A model generated the notes under the pieces. The model was not told the DNA's origin, made no database searches, and saw nothing but the letters and a program-made list of their open reading frames with translations. A DNA stretch of 64,000 nt from Lichina pygmaea. Its lineage: Eukaryota > Ascomycota > Lichinomycetes > Lichinales > Lichinaceae. Position 1 is the first letter of the stretch, and every line of letters begins with the position of its first letter. Made by a program: the position numbers and the translations under genes. This document shows positions 12,801 to 22,023 of the stretch, piece after piece. The stretch lies in contig OY730172.1 of the NCBI GenBank assembly GCA_963422465.1, positions 1,798,001 to 1,862,000 of the forward strand, read 5' to 3'.

Positions 12801-14004
12801 ATGCCTCCCAAGAAGACAAGCTCGGCCGGAGAGGAGCTGAAGAAGAAGAGGACGTCGGCACCGGCGACACACGCACCATACAAAGGTAAGCGCCACCTGC
12901 CCGACCTCTCCCACCGTGGTCGCGTCGAGGTCGGACGGTGCTTCTCTTGTCGCGAACCTGGAGCTGACGTACGCGCTGCAGACATGATCAAGGACGCCAT
13001 CCTGAATGTGAGTTGACTGGTCGTCGAACGCGCGGGCTCCACACACCGACCGCCACCCGAGTCGCGTCGCCGTCCCTTGCCAGCGCCGACCGTGGCGTGT
13101 CACCTCGCGCCGTCGGGCATGTGGCGATCGCGAGAACACCGCGCTGACATGTCGCCTTCGAACTGCAGCTGAAAGAGCGAAACGGCAGCAGGTGCGTTCC
13201 CTCGGTCGTGTCTGGCGCTGGTCCGCCGCGTGACACTCTCGGGTCCGACGCCCCAAGTCCGTCCTCGCTGACCCATATACACAGTCGTCACGCTATAAAG
13301 AAATACGTCCTTGCGAACAACAACATCAACGTGCCCTCGACAAAGGCCTTCGACGTGCAGATCAACAAGAGTATCAAGAGCGGGGCCGATGCCGGCGATT
13401 TCTTGCAGCCCAAGGGACCTTCGGGCCCGGTGAAGCTCGCAAAGAAGGACTCCAAGACGAAGACGGCGGCTCCCACAAAGGTAGGATGGCACGCCCCTCA
13501 ATCGGTCAGCCGTGGCAGTCGACGCCGTCGATGGCACACCCGCAGCACGCGAAGCTGACGCCGTCATCCCAGAAGACCAAGGAACCAAAGGAGAAGAAGG
13601 AGCCCAAGAAGGAGACCGCCAAGGAGAAAGAGAAAGAGACGGAAAAAGAAAAGGAGAAGGAAAAGAAGCCGACGAAGAAGGCCCCCGCGAAGACGAAGAC
13701 GCCCAAGAAGGCGGTCGCCAAGCCCAAGCCGGCGCCCAAGACCCGCAAGGCGCCAACGACGGTGAGTCGAGTCGATCCGATCTAATCCGGTCGACAGTCC
13801 GCTCGCGCCATGCTGATCCTTCACTCCCAGGCACCCGCCGTGACCGAGAAAGATATAGTCCTGAAGAAGACCAAGTCCGGACGGGTCGCCAAGACCAATG
13901 CGCCGGTCGAGACGAGCAAGAAGAAGGCGCCGGCCAAGGCGACGACCAAGCGAACATCAAAGAAGAAGGCAGCCGCGGCCGACACAGCGGGCGACGACTC
14001 GTGA
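12801..14004 (+). CDS. Linker histone H1, six exons
   Basis: Binds linker DNA at the nucleosome dyad and compacts chromatin. Exons 12801-12885, 12982-13007, 13169-13191, 13285-13480, 13573-13761 and 13831-14004 all join in frame (230 residues). The globular H15 winged-helix domain runs from about residue 20 to 100: YKDMIKDAILNLKERNGSSR, HAIKKYVLANNNINV, FDVQINKSIKSGADAGDFLQ, then a GPVKL end. The tail is Lys/Ala/Pro-rich (repeated KEKEKE, KKAPAKTKTPKK). Exons 2 and 3 are only 26 and 23 nt. The ATG at 12801 is preceded by an A-rich leader and followed by MPPKK, a common H1 start. Confidence 0.92.
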
Positions 14005-15235
14005 TCTTTGTTCATCTTCCTATTCCCTTTCTCCCTCCTCCTCGTCAGCCTCCCTTTCGAGTTAGCTCTCCCGTCCGACATGTCCATTCTTGATGCCACG
14101 ACCCTGCCATTTCCTTCGTCTTTTCTTTGTTACCTCTCCCCTTTCACGGACGCCCGTGTCGGGGAGTGTCAGGGTGCTTGTGAACGAGTTTCGAAGGGGG
14201 GGGGGTACTGGGTTCCAGGAAGAACGGGCTTCTCGTCCGTCTGTTGTTGTAGATCGCATGGTCGCGATCGGAGTCATGGCTGGGACAGGCGTGGCTTATC
14301 TTCTGTAATTACATATACCAGACGGGGGTCCTTGACCCGAGCGTCGAGGATGACGAGCTGGCGCCGCGGGCACCGGGAGGCACAACCCAGTCTCGAGCCT
14401 CCTATCGACGATGATGATGTTTTGCATCGACCCACGAGAATCGAGACTTACGGTTCGGTTCGAAACACTCACATCGACATCTACTGCGTCCCCACGACGA
14501 CCTACTTGGTGGCTGCTCTCCCTGCTATCCCAGGCAGTCTCGAGCAACGCTTCCTGTCTCTCTTGTCTCGGGACGTCGGACGCAGGGTACCATTAGGGAA
14601 CGCAAGTGCCTCGTCGCCTTCGATGTCTGTGAAAGAAGACGCTAGTAGTGAATGACGAAGGCTGTGCAAACACGCCCATTACACCACGCCACATTACAGT
14701 ACATCCTCAACGTCAAAGTCCTTGGTTCTACCACGATGAATTCTGAGTTGTGTCGTCGATGAAGCCCGTCCACAGTGCTTTCGCCGTTATATGTGCCGTC
14801 TCCACGTACGTACTACGTAGCGAGGTACACTCCTCCTGAGACGTGGTGGCCAAAACAACACATGGTGGCCGTCGGTCGCGATGGCAGTACAGACGCGTCT
14901 CTCTCTTTGGAGGGTTGGCGGATTACCAGCAGGCTACTGTACTTACGTACGAGGGTTACCAAACAGGGCTGTTGCGCATCAAACGTAGGTTAAGGTACGG
15001 AAGTACGTTACGTACGTATTACTCCGTACAGAGTACTCGTACGTACGGGACTCGGGAGAAGGCACGGAAGGCTGGGTATGTACGGAGGTATGTACGAAGT
15101 AAAGCGCTTACTCGTACGACGTGTACATAGGAAATAAGGAGACGCTTAGTAAGCCGAAGCCTGCAAAGTACTCGTAGTACAACCCCCCCACCCCCCCCAC
15201 CTCCCAAAAAATGAAAAAAAAAATTTTCAATGTAT
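14005..15235. other. Intergenic, H1 3' flank
   Basis: The open frame at 14008-14655 begins right after the H1 stop in CT-rich sequence and has no family resemblance. From 14800 to 15120 the DNA is dense in TACGTA/GTAC words. A C-run and A-run at 15183-15223 border the tRNA-like gene. Confidence 0.5.
15206..15223 (-). terminator. Pol III terminator of tRNA-like gene
   Basis: Read on the minus strand, two T-runs follow the 3' end of the tRNA-like gene within about 15-30 nt. This is the normal RNA polymerase III termination signal. Confidence 0.6.
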
Positions 15236-15376
15236 GAACGATGTGGGAATCGAACCCACGCCCCTCATCTGTCAGTGAGCGGATCAACCGCCCAGCTGGG
15301 CAGACTCTGTGTCCACGGATCAACCGTCTGACACAATGCCCGCCGATCAGTGCTCTTTCCACTAAGCTAATCGTTC
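15236..15376 (-). tRNA. tRNA-like Pol III gene with long internal insert
   Basis: On the minus strand the ends form a perfect 7-bp acceptor stem (GAACGAT with ATCGTTC). An A box (TTAGCTTAGTGG, also a D-arm) follows the 5' stem. The B box is GGTTCGATTCC in a perfect T-arm (GTGGG TTCGATT CCCAC). Downstream is a run of Ts (15214-15223 read on minus), a normal Pol III stop. The total length is 141 nt, about 65 more than a tRNA. The middle holds two hairpins with the same loop word, GGTTGATCCG. The anticodon stem would be CTGAT/ATGAG with one mismatch and the loop lacks U33, so no anticodon can be assigned. It could be an odd intron-bearing tRNA, a decayed tRNA or a tRNA-derived transcript. Confidence 0.55.
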
Positions 15377-15599
15377 AAAGGTGAGAGGAGGAATAGGAAT
15401 ACATATACAAGTACCGAGTATCAAGAGAGTGTGACCATAGTGTAATGACATAAGCACTCAGACATCAGCAGGAGAACTACAGCTGCCTACTTTACTGGCC
15501 AATATACTCCACACAGCAGCTTGTTGTGACTGATGTACGTATGTACAGTACAGTCGTACAGTAGATGAGCTGGCACTCGATTGTCAACAATCTGTTCCT

Positions 15600-16067
15600 A
15601 GCAGCAGAAACAGAACAAATGATTTATAACCAGGCAGAAACTATTTTCAGACAATTACTGCCGTTACCTCTTTTATGCAGATTCCCTTATTCTATACCGT
15701 CGTAAGTACCTTCCTGACACAGGTCCACACGGGTAAGATCGGCCTAGCAGTCTTTTTCTGCAATTGGTGGGTCCCCGGCTTCTCTACACCGGCCTGCAGG
15801 TGCGGAGCGCAGTGGGAAACAGCCAAGCATGTAGTTGTTTACTAACCCCGTCTTCTAGAGGTACGCCGCAGCCTGTACGCTACTGCATCCACTACTGACT
15901 ACTCTACCAGGTGATGACTTCGCAACCACGGCCCGCCGCCGCTCTTACAGTGTGGATCCTCCGCCGCAGTGTTCTTCTCTAGTTCTCCTGGACTCAGGAG
16001 TAGCTGGAAGCTGGCTACTAGCTAGCCATTCCCTCATGTTCTGCGGTGACTTGGCAGTGTAGCACTG
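15600..16067 (+). mobile_element. LINE F relic, 3' coding end (left part)
   Basis: Around 15710-15850 the plus strand reads, with decay, TGKIGLAVFFCNWWVPGF, then TPACRCGAQWETAKHV. This matches the CCHC-like C-terminus of LINE copies G and H. It runs into 3' UTR sequence, is cut at 16067 by Gypsy element A (CACTG target duplication) and resumes at 42365. The 5' limit is unclear. Confidence 0.6.
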
Positions 16068-16552
16068 TGTTACGACCCAGGAGGAACACGGTCTTTATAC
16101 TCACAGACAGCAGCAGACAGGATACTGGACAGAAGTACCAGGCCACATAACACGGGAAGCAGTCACGTGACCGGCGAGACCAACCAGGGGTTGCTCGCCG
16201 CAGCATGCATATACGTGAGCAAAGTGAGCAGAGCTCACCCAGCTCGCCGCAGCATGCATGAACAGTGAGCAAAGTGAGCAGAGCTCACTGAGCTCACGGA
16301 CTGAGCACTATATAGTCCGGCGATAGTTCCCTTATGGAACAATCATCTTCAACTTATGTTGTGATCCAGACAACTAGATCTACTTCAATACAATCCTTTT
16401 GTACAAAGCTATTGATCAGGTATCACCACCACCATGTTCTACCAAACCCCTTCGCGCTCCTTGACACTCCTCTCCTGCGAGAACCAACCTGCCTTCCGCA
16501 TCTCACCCTTAATCCTACACTCGGTTAGGACAGCACGGTACAGACCGCAACA
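16068..16552 (+). repeat. 5' LTR of Gypsy A
   Basis: 485 bp, TG..CA ended. It carries a CACGTG core, about two copies of a tandem unit built on the palindrome TGAGCAGAGCTCA, and the ACTATATAGTC TATA region. It is shorter than the 3' LTR mainly because it has fewer tandem units. Confidence 0.85.
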
Positions 16553-16570
16553 CTTTGAAGACCTTCAAGG

Positions 16571-17394
16571 ATGAGTACCTCAGGAGCAACCAACCCCAAC
16601 TTCCCAGATGGAAAGATTAGCGTCACCAAGCCAGACCTGTTCTACAGTGAAAGGAACAAGGTTGATGATTGGCTCATGCAACTTCAAGTCTACTTTCAAT
16701 TCCAACCTGAGACAAGGCTGCCTAAAGAGAAGTGGCCACTCTTCGCAACCACTTACATGAGAGGCAATGCCCACTGATAGGTCAAACCCTACGTTAACAA
16801 ACATCTCTCAGGAAACAGAGACTACAACAGCACATTGGAATGGATGACAAAATAGACACAATTCAAGGAGGAGATCAAAAAGATCCTTGGACTATCTAAC
16901 AAAGACAAAGTGGCTATACAAATGATCTAGCACATCAAGCAACAACGCTCAGCCGCAGAGTACACCACACAGTTCAAACAATACTCAGTACTGACTGACT
17001 GGGACAACAACACCCTAATAGTCATGTACTGACGTAGACTCAAGGAAAACATGAAGGATGAAATCACCTTCGACAGACGAGCAGTCAAGACACTAGACAA
17101 ACTCATCGCACAAGCAATCAACATCAACAACAAGCTATTCAAGCGAGCGATGGAGAAACACCACGACAGAGGATACAGCCACCCCGCATAGTATATGAGC
17201 AACCACTACAAGCCGCCTAACAAGGCACCACCACATAACCCATATAGCTATGCACCCATGGAACTGGATGCAGTCTACCACAAGGGAAAGTTCACAAAGG
17301 GAAGGAACAACAAAAAAGGGAAAGCACTGAAGTGCTATGCCTGTGGCAAGCTAGACCACATAGCGAAAGACTGTTGTTCAAAGAACAAGGTGCA
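16571..17394 (+). pseudogene. Gypsy A gag, broken
   Basis: Starts MSTSGATNPNFPDGKISVTK, then a capsid-like domain (DDWLMQLQVYFQFQPE) and ends in a CCHC knuckle (CYACGKLDHIAKDC). In-frame stops follow GNAH and interrupt the capsid region. Element B is inserted after KNKVH with GTGCA duplicated. Confidence 0.8.
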
Positions 17395-17915
17395 TGTTGC
17401 GGTCTGTACTGTGCTGTCCTAACCGAGTATAGGATTAAGGGTGAGATGCGGAAGGCGGGTTGGTTCTCGCAGGAGAGGAGTGTCAAGGAGCGCGAAGGGG
17501 TTTGGTGGAATGTGGTGGTGGTGACACCTGATCAATGGCTTCGTACAAAGAGATTGTATTGAAGTAGATCTAGTTGTCTGGATCACAACATGAGTTGAAG
17601 ACGATTGTTCCATAAGGGAACTATCACCAGACTATATAGTGCTGGCCTGTCAAGATGATCAAGATTGTCTTGACAGTCTTGACGTCAAGACAGGTGAGAT
17701 TGTCTTGACAGTCCCACCATGTTATGCACCCTGCGTTGAGACTGGTGAGATTGTCTTGATGCTTCATGCATGCTGCGTTGAGACTGGTGAGATTATCTTG
17801 ATGCTTCATGCATGCTGTGTCAAGACTGGTGAGATTGTCTTAATACTTCATGCATGCTGCGTCAAGACTCCCGTGTGTCTCGACAGTCACGTGACCCCTT
17901 GTTGGTTGGTCACTT

Positions 17916-18107
17916 TGTTGGGATAATCGGTGTCGGTGACACTTCAGAATGACGAGGCACTTAGAAGACAATAGGGTCTTGTATTCAATAGGATGTACTA
18001 AGACATTCGTCTACAATGAAAAATGAGAAAACCCTTCTTCCCAATCTAGGGTTAGCGCCCTTCTGTAAGTCACGTGGTATGACGTTGCAGATCGCCCAAC
18101 TTCAACA
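17916..18107 (-). repeat. 3' LTR of Copia D
   Basis: 192 bp, begins TGTTGGGATA and ends TTCAACA on the plus strand. It is almost identical to 21203-21394. Confidence 0.9.
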
Positions 18108-18116
18108 CCCCCCCTC
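18108..18116 (-). other. Copia D polypurine tract
   Basis: On the minus strand a G-run directly precedes the 3' LTR, as expected for the plus-strand primer of reverse transcription. Confidence 0.7.
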
Positions 18117-18229
18117 GAGCTGCACCTCCACTCGAGCTGCACCTCCACTTTGCAATTTAGCTCTCCAAGGTGAGTATGTAGGCCCACCGTCCTCTGCTGC
18201 TTCCGTTAGCTGACATCTCGTCTACTGTG

Positions 18230-21037
18230 TCAGACCAAGTCCCTGCAGCTTCTCCTTCCGTGCCTGAGCGCTGAGTGGCTTCGTGAGCATTTCCGCAGAA
18301 GGCACGTATCCGACCTCGGAATCGTCGGTACGGACACCGATTCTTCTGTTGCGAAGGCACCTTCCTTTGCCTTCCCTGTTGCCTTGCGGATCCGCGTACT
18401 CCGCCTCGCTGGCTCGGTTTCCTGTGCCCTTTCAGACCCTTCCTTCGTGGCCTTGCCTGTGGCCTTGCCTGTGGCCCTGTTCTCTTGTGAACTTCTTTCA
18501 GGCTCCACACGACCTCTTCCTTCGGACTCGTTCGACTCCTGAGCTCCTTCCTCAGGTGCTTCAGCTGGTCCTTCAGCCACTCCTTGTCGGGGCTGCCAAG
18601 GTGAGTCTTCCGTCCCTTCCGCGTCGTATCTTACTGACTCTTCGTCACTGTCTTCTTCGGCCGGTTCGTCCGACCGATCAGGTACGCCTTGCACCTGTCT
18701 CTCTCTCCTTTGCTCGGGCACTGAGGTGACCTGTGGCCACCCCCCCTCAATGCTGTGCTCGGGCCCTGAGGTGACCCGTGGCCACCCCCCCTCAATGCTG
18801 ACCTTCTCCTTAGGTCGCACCTGCGCTCGTTGTCCCACGATCTCTTCCATGAATCGTACGGACGCTGCAGCCGCAATCTTCTTCGTCTCCGGGTTCCATA
18901 CCAGGTAAATGTGATTACCCCGGTACCCCACCATTACTCCTTTCCAGGCCAGTTGATCTAACTTCTTCCTCTTCTCCTTCGGTATATGCACGTATGCGAC
19001 ACACCCAAAGGCTCTCAGATGGCCTGCGTTGACGGTCCGTCCCGTCCATTCTCCTTCCGGCAAGTCCTTCCTATCCCCGTGTGGCAGCTTGTTGTCCAGG
19101 TACGCTGACGTCTGGGCTGCTACGGGCCACAGCTGCATCGGCAGCTCCGCGTCCGCCAACATCGCTTTCACCCGACCGATAATCGTTCGGTTATACCGCT
19201 CGGCAACCCTGTTTTGCTGTGGGTTGTACGGCACGGTGGGTTCTTCTCTTACTCCCTCTGGCTTCAGACGCTTCAAGTACTGACTGATGTATTCTTTGGC
19301 GTTGTCACACCGTATCCTGCACAGCTTCTCGCCGGATTCCCGTTCCACCATGGCTTTCCAGCTGCCAAAAGCGACGGGTAGCTCACTCCTGAGCTTCATG
19401 GGATACACCCACGTCATCCGGGTCCAGTCATCAATCATCGTCAGCAGGTACCGTGATCCGTCGTACCCTTCATCTTGCAGAGGTCCGCACACATCGGTGT
19501 GCACCAGTTCGAGCTTTCTTGTCGTTGTTGCTTCAGCCTTCTTCCGGAGAGTCTTCTGCATTTTGGCTAATATGCAGTCCTCACAGTTCTCGACTTCCTC
19601 CTCATCGTACTCGAACCCTTCGAGTTTGCCGGTGAGTGCTGCCCTCTTCATGACAGCCTTGCTTGCATGCCCTAGCCTCCGGTGCCAGGTCTTCTTCTTC
19701 GCGTCTGCAGGACTCTCCTGTCCTGCCCCGCCGGTCGGGCTCTCCTGTCCCGTCGCGAGGACCACCTCGCCATTTGCCTTCAAGTGGTACGTGCCCTTTT
19801 CTCTTCTGGCCGTTACCCTTCTTCTGCCATTCTTTATTATGGCCATCTCCCTATTCTTTGTTGTTGTCTCGAACCCCTTCTTGTCCAGATCTGAAACTGA
19901 CATCAAGTTGGCAGTCAATCCAGGTACGTACAGCACTCCTGTGACTGTCGCAACACCGCTCTGCTGGTTGAACCGGGTCCGTACAGTTCCTACACCTTTG
20001 ATCGCAAGCCTGTCTCCGTTGGCTACTGACAGGTGGCCTCCCATGGGTTTCAACTCAACGAATAGTCCGAGGTCCCAGCTCATGTGTCGGGTCGCACCGC
20101 TGTCAACGATCCAATCGCTCGTCCGCGGTTCCCCGATCGCCAGATCTGGTACAAGGCAAGTGAGGTAGGTCTTCTCTCCTTCCTCATCCTCCCGGTACGT
20201 TGCCGCTCTTGCCTTCTCCCCTCTCTTCCTGGGTTTCACCGGGGGTTTGTCCTCCAATGGGGTTCCGTCTGCTGACCGTGTCGCGAAACATTCAGACTTC
20301 CTGTGCCCTGTCCGGTCACACCGGAAGCACTTCATGTCCTTTCCGTCTCGTCGGCCCTTGCTCCGTCCTTTGCCCTCTTTACGGACAGCCAGTGCCTGCT
20401 CCGCTTCTCCCTTGATGATCCGTGCCTCTTCTCCTGCTAACTTCTGCAGGACCTTGTCCAGTTCGTCGATCTGATCCGTCGTTATGAGGATCTTCTTCAT
20501 GGTATCGTACTCTGGCGTCAACGACTCTAGGAGCAGGATCACTAATGTCTTTTCCGGCAGTTTCAGCGTCGAGTCGTAGCTCTCTATTTCGGCATTGAGC
20601 ACACGGATCCTCGACCCTCTCTCTTCTATCGTTCGGCCGAGATCCTTCGAAAACAGCTGTACCATCGTGTTGTGCAGCTTCTCGTTGTTCGGCCGTTCGT
20701 GGATCCCTTTCAGGGTCTTCCAGATGTGGTAGGGGTGCTCGATCCGTCGGACGTGCTTTTGCTGCTCTTCACTAATTGACGACAGTATGATGTCTGCTGC
20801 CTTTCCTTCTTCTGCCTTGCTATCCTGCCACTCCTTTGTGGCCTCAATCCGTTGAACTTTGGATCCTGTTGCTGCTGATGTTTGGGCAGGCTTCATCTCT
20901 GACTCTTCTGGCTCTACAAGGACGGTGTGCCAGACTCTTGCGGCCAATAGCCGCATCCTGATAACTTGTGCCCAGTCTTCATAGTTCTCTGGGCCCCGGA
21001 GCAGGACCTTCCTGCCCCGTTCCTTCTTGTCTTCCAT
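18230..21037 (-). CDS. Copia D gag-protease-integrase polyprotein, truncated
   Basis: 935 residues in one open frame. In order: a gag domain (YEDWAQVIRMRLLAARVWHT, HIWKTLKGIHERP), a CCHC knuckle (CFRCDRTGHRKSEC), protease (WIVDSGATRHMS), the GAG pre-integrase HRRLGHAS motif with CEDC, and the integrase core (HTDVCGPL, TMIDDWTRMTWVYP, NPQQNRVAERYNRTI) ending in the Copia-type AFGCVAYVHIPKEKRKK region. A direct duplication SIEGGWP(R/Q)VTS follows. The frame then runs through Glu-rich linker and an unrelated end (CLLRKCSRSHSALRHGRR). In another frame the same DNA encodes the normal end of the Copia RNase H domain (GYVPSAEMLTKPLSA..LQGLGLTQ stop, 18230-18320). So a deletion removed RT and most of RNase H and changed frame. 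The protein might still act, but the element needs RT in trans. Confidence 0.9.
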   Translation of the reverse strand: MEDKKERGRKVLLRGPENYEDWAQVIRMRLLAARVWHTVLVEPEESEMKPAQTSAATGSKVQRIEATKEWQDSKAEEGKAADIILSSISEEQQKHVRRIEHPYHIWKTLKGIHERPNNEKLHNTMVQLFSKDLGRTIEERGSRIRVLNAEIESYDSTLKLPEKTLVILLLESLTPEYDTMKKILITTDQIDELDKVLQKLAGEEARIIKGEAEQALAVRKEGKGRSKGRRDGKDMKCFRCDRTGHRKSECFATRSADGTPLEDKPPVKPRKRGEKARAATYREDEEGEKTYLTCLVPDLAIGEPRTSDWIVDSGATRHMSWDLGLFVELKPMGGHLSVANGDRLAIKGVGTVRTRFNQQSGVATVTGVLYVPGLTANLMSVSDLDKKGFETTTKNREMAIIKNGRRRVTARREKGTYHLKANGEVVLATGQESPTGGAGQESPADAKKKTWHRRLGHASKAVMKRAALTGKLEGFEYDEEEVENCEDCILAKMQKTLRKKAEATTTRKLELVHTDVCGPLQDEGYDGSRYLLTMIDDWTRMTWVYPMKLRSELPVAFGSWKAMVERESGEKLCRIRCDNAKEYISQYLKRLKPEGVREEPTVPYNPQQNRVAERYNRTIIGRVKAMLADAELPMQLWPVAAQTSAYLDNKLPHGDRKDLPEGEWTGRTVNAGHLRAFGCVAYVHIPKEKRKKLDQLAWKGVMVGYRGNHIYLVWNPETKKIAAAASVRFMEEIVGQRAQVRPKEKVSIEGGWPRVTSGPEHSIEGGWPQVTSVPEQRRERQVQGVPDRSDEPAEEDSDEESVRYDAEGTEDSPWQPRQGVAEGPAEAPEEGAQESNESEGRGRVEPERSSQENRATGKATGKATKEGSERAQETEPARRSTRIRKATGKAKEGAFATEESVSVPTIPRSDTCLLRKCSRSHSALRHGRRSCRDLV

Positions 21038-21190
21038 CCTATTGGCTTGCCTTCTGCTAACGTCGTGGCTAGCCCTTCCTTACGGCCTTTTCCTCTAGGC
21101 CCTTCTTTGCAGCCTTTTCCTCTAGGCTCTTCTTCTCCTCTTCTTCTTCGACTTCTTCACAGTCGATTCAACCTCGTCAGCGGGATTCCC

Positions 21191-21202
21191 GGGCTCATAA
21201 CC
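21191..21202 (-). other. Copia D primer binding site (half initiator tRNA)
   Basis: The 12 nt after the 5' LTR read GGTTATGAGCCC on the minus strand. The complement GGGCTCATAACC is the anticodon arm of eukaryotic initiator tRNA-Met. Drosophila copia and Ty5 are known to prime with such a half tRNA. Confidence 0.75.
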
Positions 21203-21394
21203 TGTTGGGATAATCGGTGTCGGTGACACTTCAGAATGACGAGGCACTTAGAAGACAATAGGGTCTTGTATTCAATAGGATGTACTAAGACATTCGTCTA
21301 CAATGAAAAATGAGAAAACCCTTCTTCCTAATCTAGGGTTAGCGCCCTTCTGTAAGTCACGTGGTATGACGTTGCAGATCGCCCAACTTCAACA
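21203..21394 (-). repeat. 5' LTR of Copia D
   Basis: 192 bp, paired with 17916-18107 with one difference seen. It is followed by the CACTT target duplicate. Confidence 0.9.
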
Positions 21395-21522
21395 CACTTG
21401 ACTTCCATGGTGTCCTCTTGCCTGGCCCGCAGCCTGATTGCCTATAAATAAGTAGCTCCTATCCCATGGGTTGTAACACTACCCTACTCTCCTTCATTCA
21501 TCGTCCTGATGAATTCTTGAGT

Positions 21523-22023
21523 ATGTCTGCAAAATCATGTGCCTCTGCTTACCGAAAACAACTGGCAGCCCAGATCTGTGATCATAACTTTGTGTCGCTT
21601 GCTCTGTGTGACTTCTGTGTTTTGAACCACAAGCCCTGCTTCTGAATGTCTGACAACAACAATAAGTTGAAGTGCGCTGAATGCACTTGTCGTGGGAAGT
21701 CCTGTGTGTCACTTTCTTGGGAGTCACTGAACATGATCTGAGATAACCTTCGCGAGGATTTGGCTGTTGATAAGGCCAAGCGGGATGCTCTTGTTGAGCA
21801 GCTTGCCAAGCTGCAGGCTTGTGTGTCCTGAAAGTGAAAGGTTCTTGAAAGTGCTGAGGGTTGAGCAAAGAAGAAGCTCCAGTGTCTTGTTGCTGAAATG
21901 GAGGTGGATAGTGAAGACTTGTCGGTGACAGTTATTAACATGTCCACACTGCAGGCCAAGCTGTTCAGTCCTGCTTCTGCCAGAACTGCTGCAGGAGGAG
22001 CTGGCAGTTCGCGAGGTTCCTGA
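21523..22023 (+). pseudogene. Antisense Cys-motif ORF of Gypsy B
   Basis: Lies opposite to pol in element B, tail-to-tail with the chromodomain end. It is 167 codons including the stop, broken by a few TGA codons. It begins MSAKSCASAYRKQLAAQICD. The first Cys set is CDFCVLNHKPCF; the second is KCAECTCRGKSC followed by VSLSWESLN. A charged, helix-rich part follows (RDALVEQLAKLQACVS, KKLQCLVAEMEVDSEDL). It is clearly related to the antisense frames of elements C and A but diverged. Function is unknown; a zinc-binding head with a coiled-coil tail is inferred. Confidence 0.65.

Larger units (their letters stand above)
17916..21394 (-). mobile_element. Copia element D, RT-less, recent
   Basis: A 3,479-bp Ty1/Copia-type element with CACTT on both sides (17911-17915 and 21395-21399). 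The LTRs are 192 bp and differ at one base by eye (CCCAAT versus CCTAAT), so it inserted recently. The primer site next to the 5' LTR is GGTTATGAGCCC. The polypurine tract next to the 3' LTR is GAGGGGGGG on the minus strand. The element codes for gag, protease and integrase, but reverse transcriptase and most of RNase H are missing. Unlike the Gypsy copies it is rich in CpG. Confidence 0.92.
17395..21478 (-). repeat. 3' LTR of Gypsy B, split by Copia D
   Basis: The LTR sequence is 17395-17915 plus 21400-21478, about 600 bp in total. U3 carries tandem units of about 43 bp with the words GAGATTGTCTTGA and TTCATGCATGCTG, and a GTCACGTGAC palindrome. It is interrupted by D with CACTT duplicated. 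Confidence 0.85.

Noticed and set aside
14008-14655. 215-residue frame after H1
   Set aside because: Starts in the H1 3' UTR, has mixed composition and no family resemblance.
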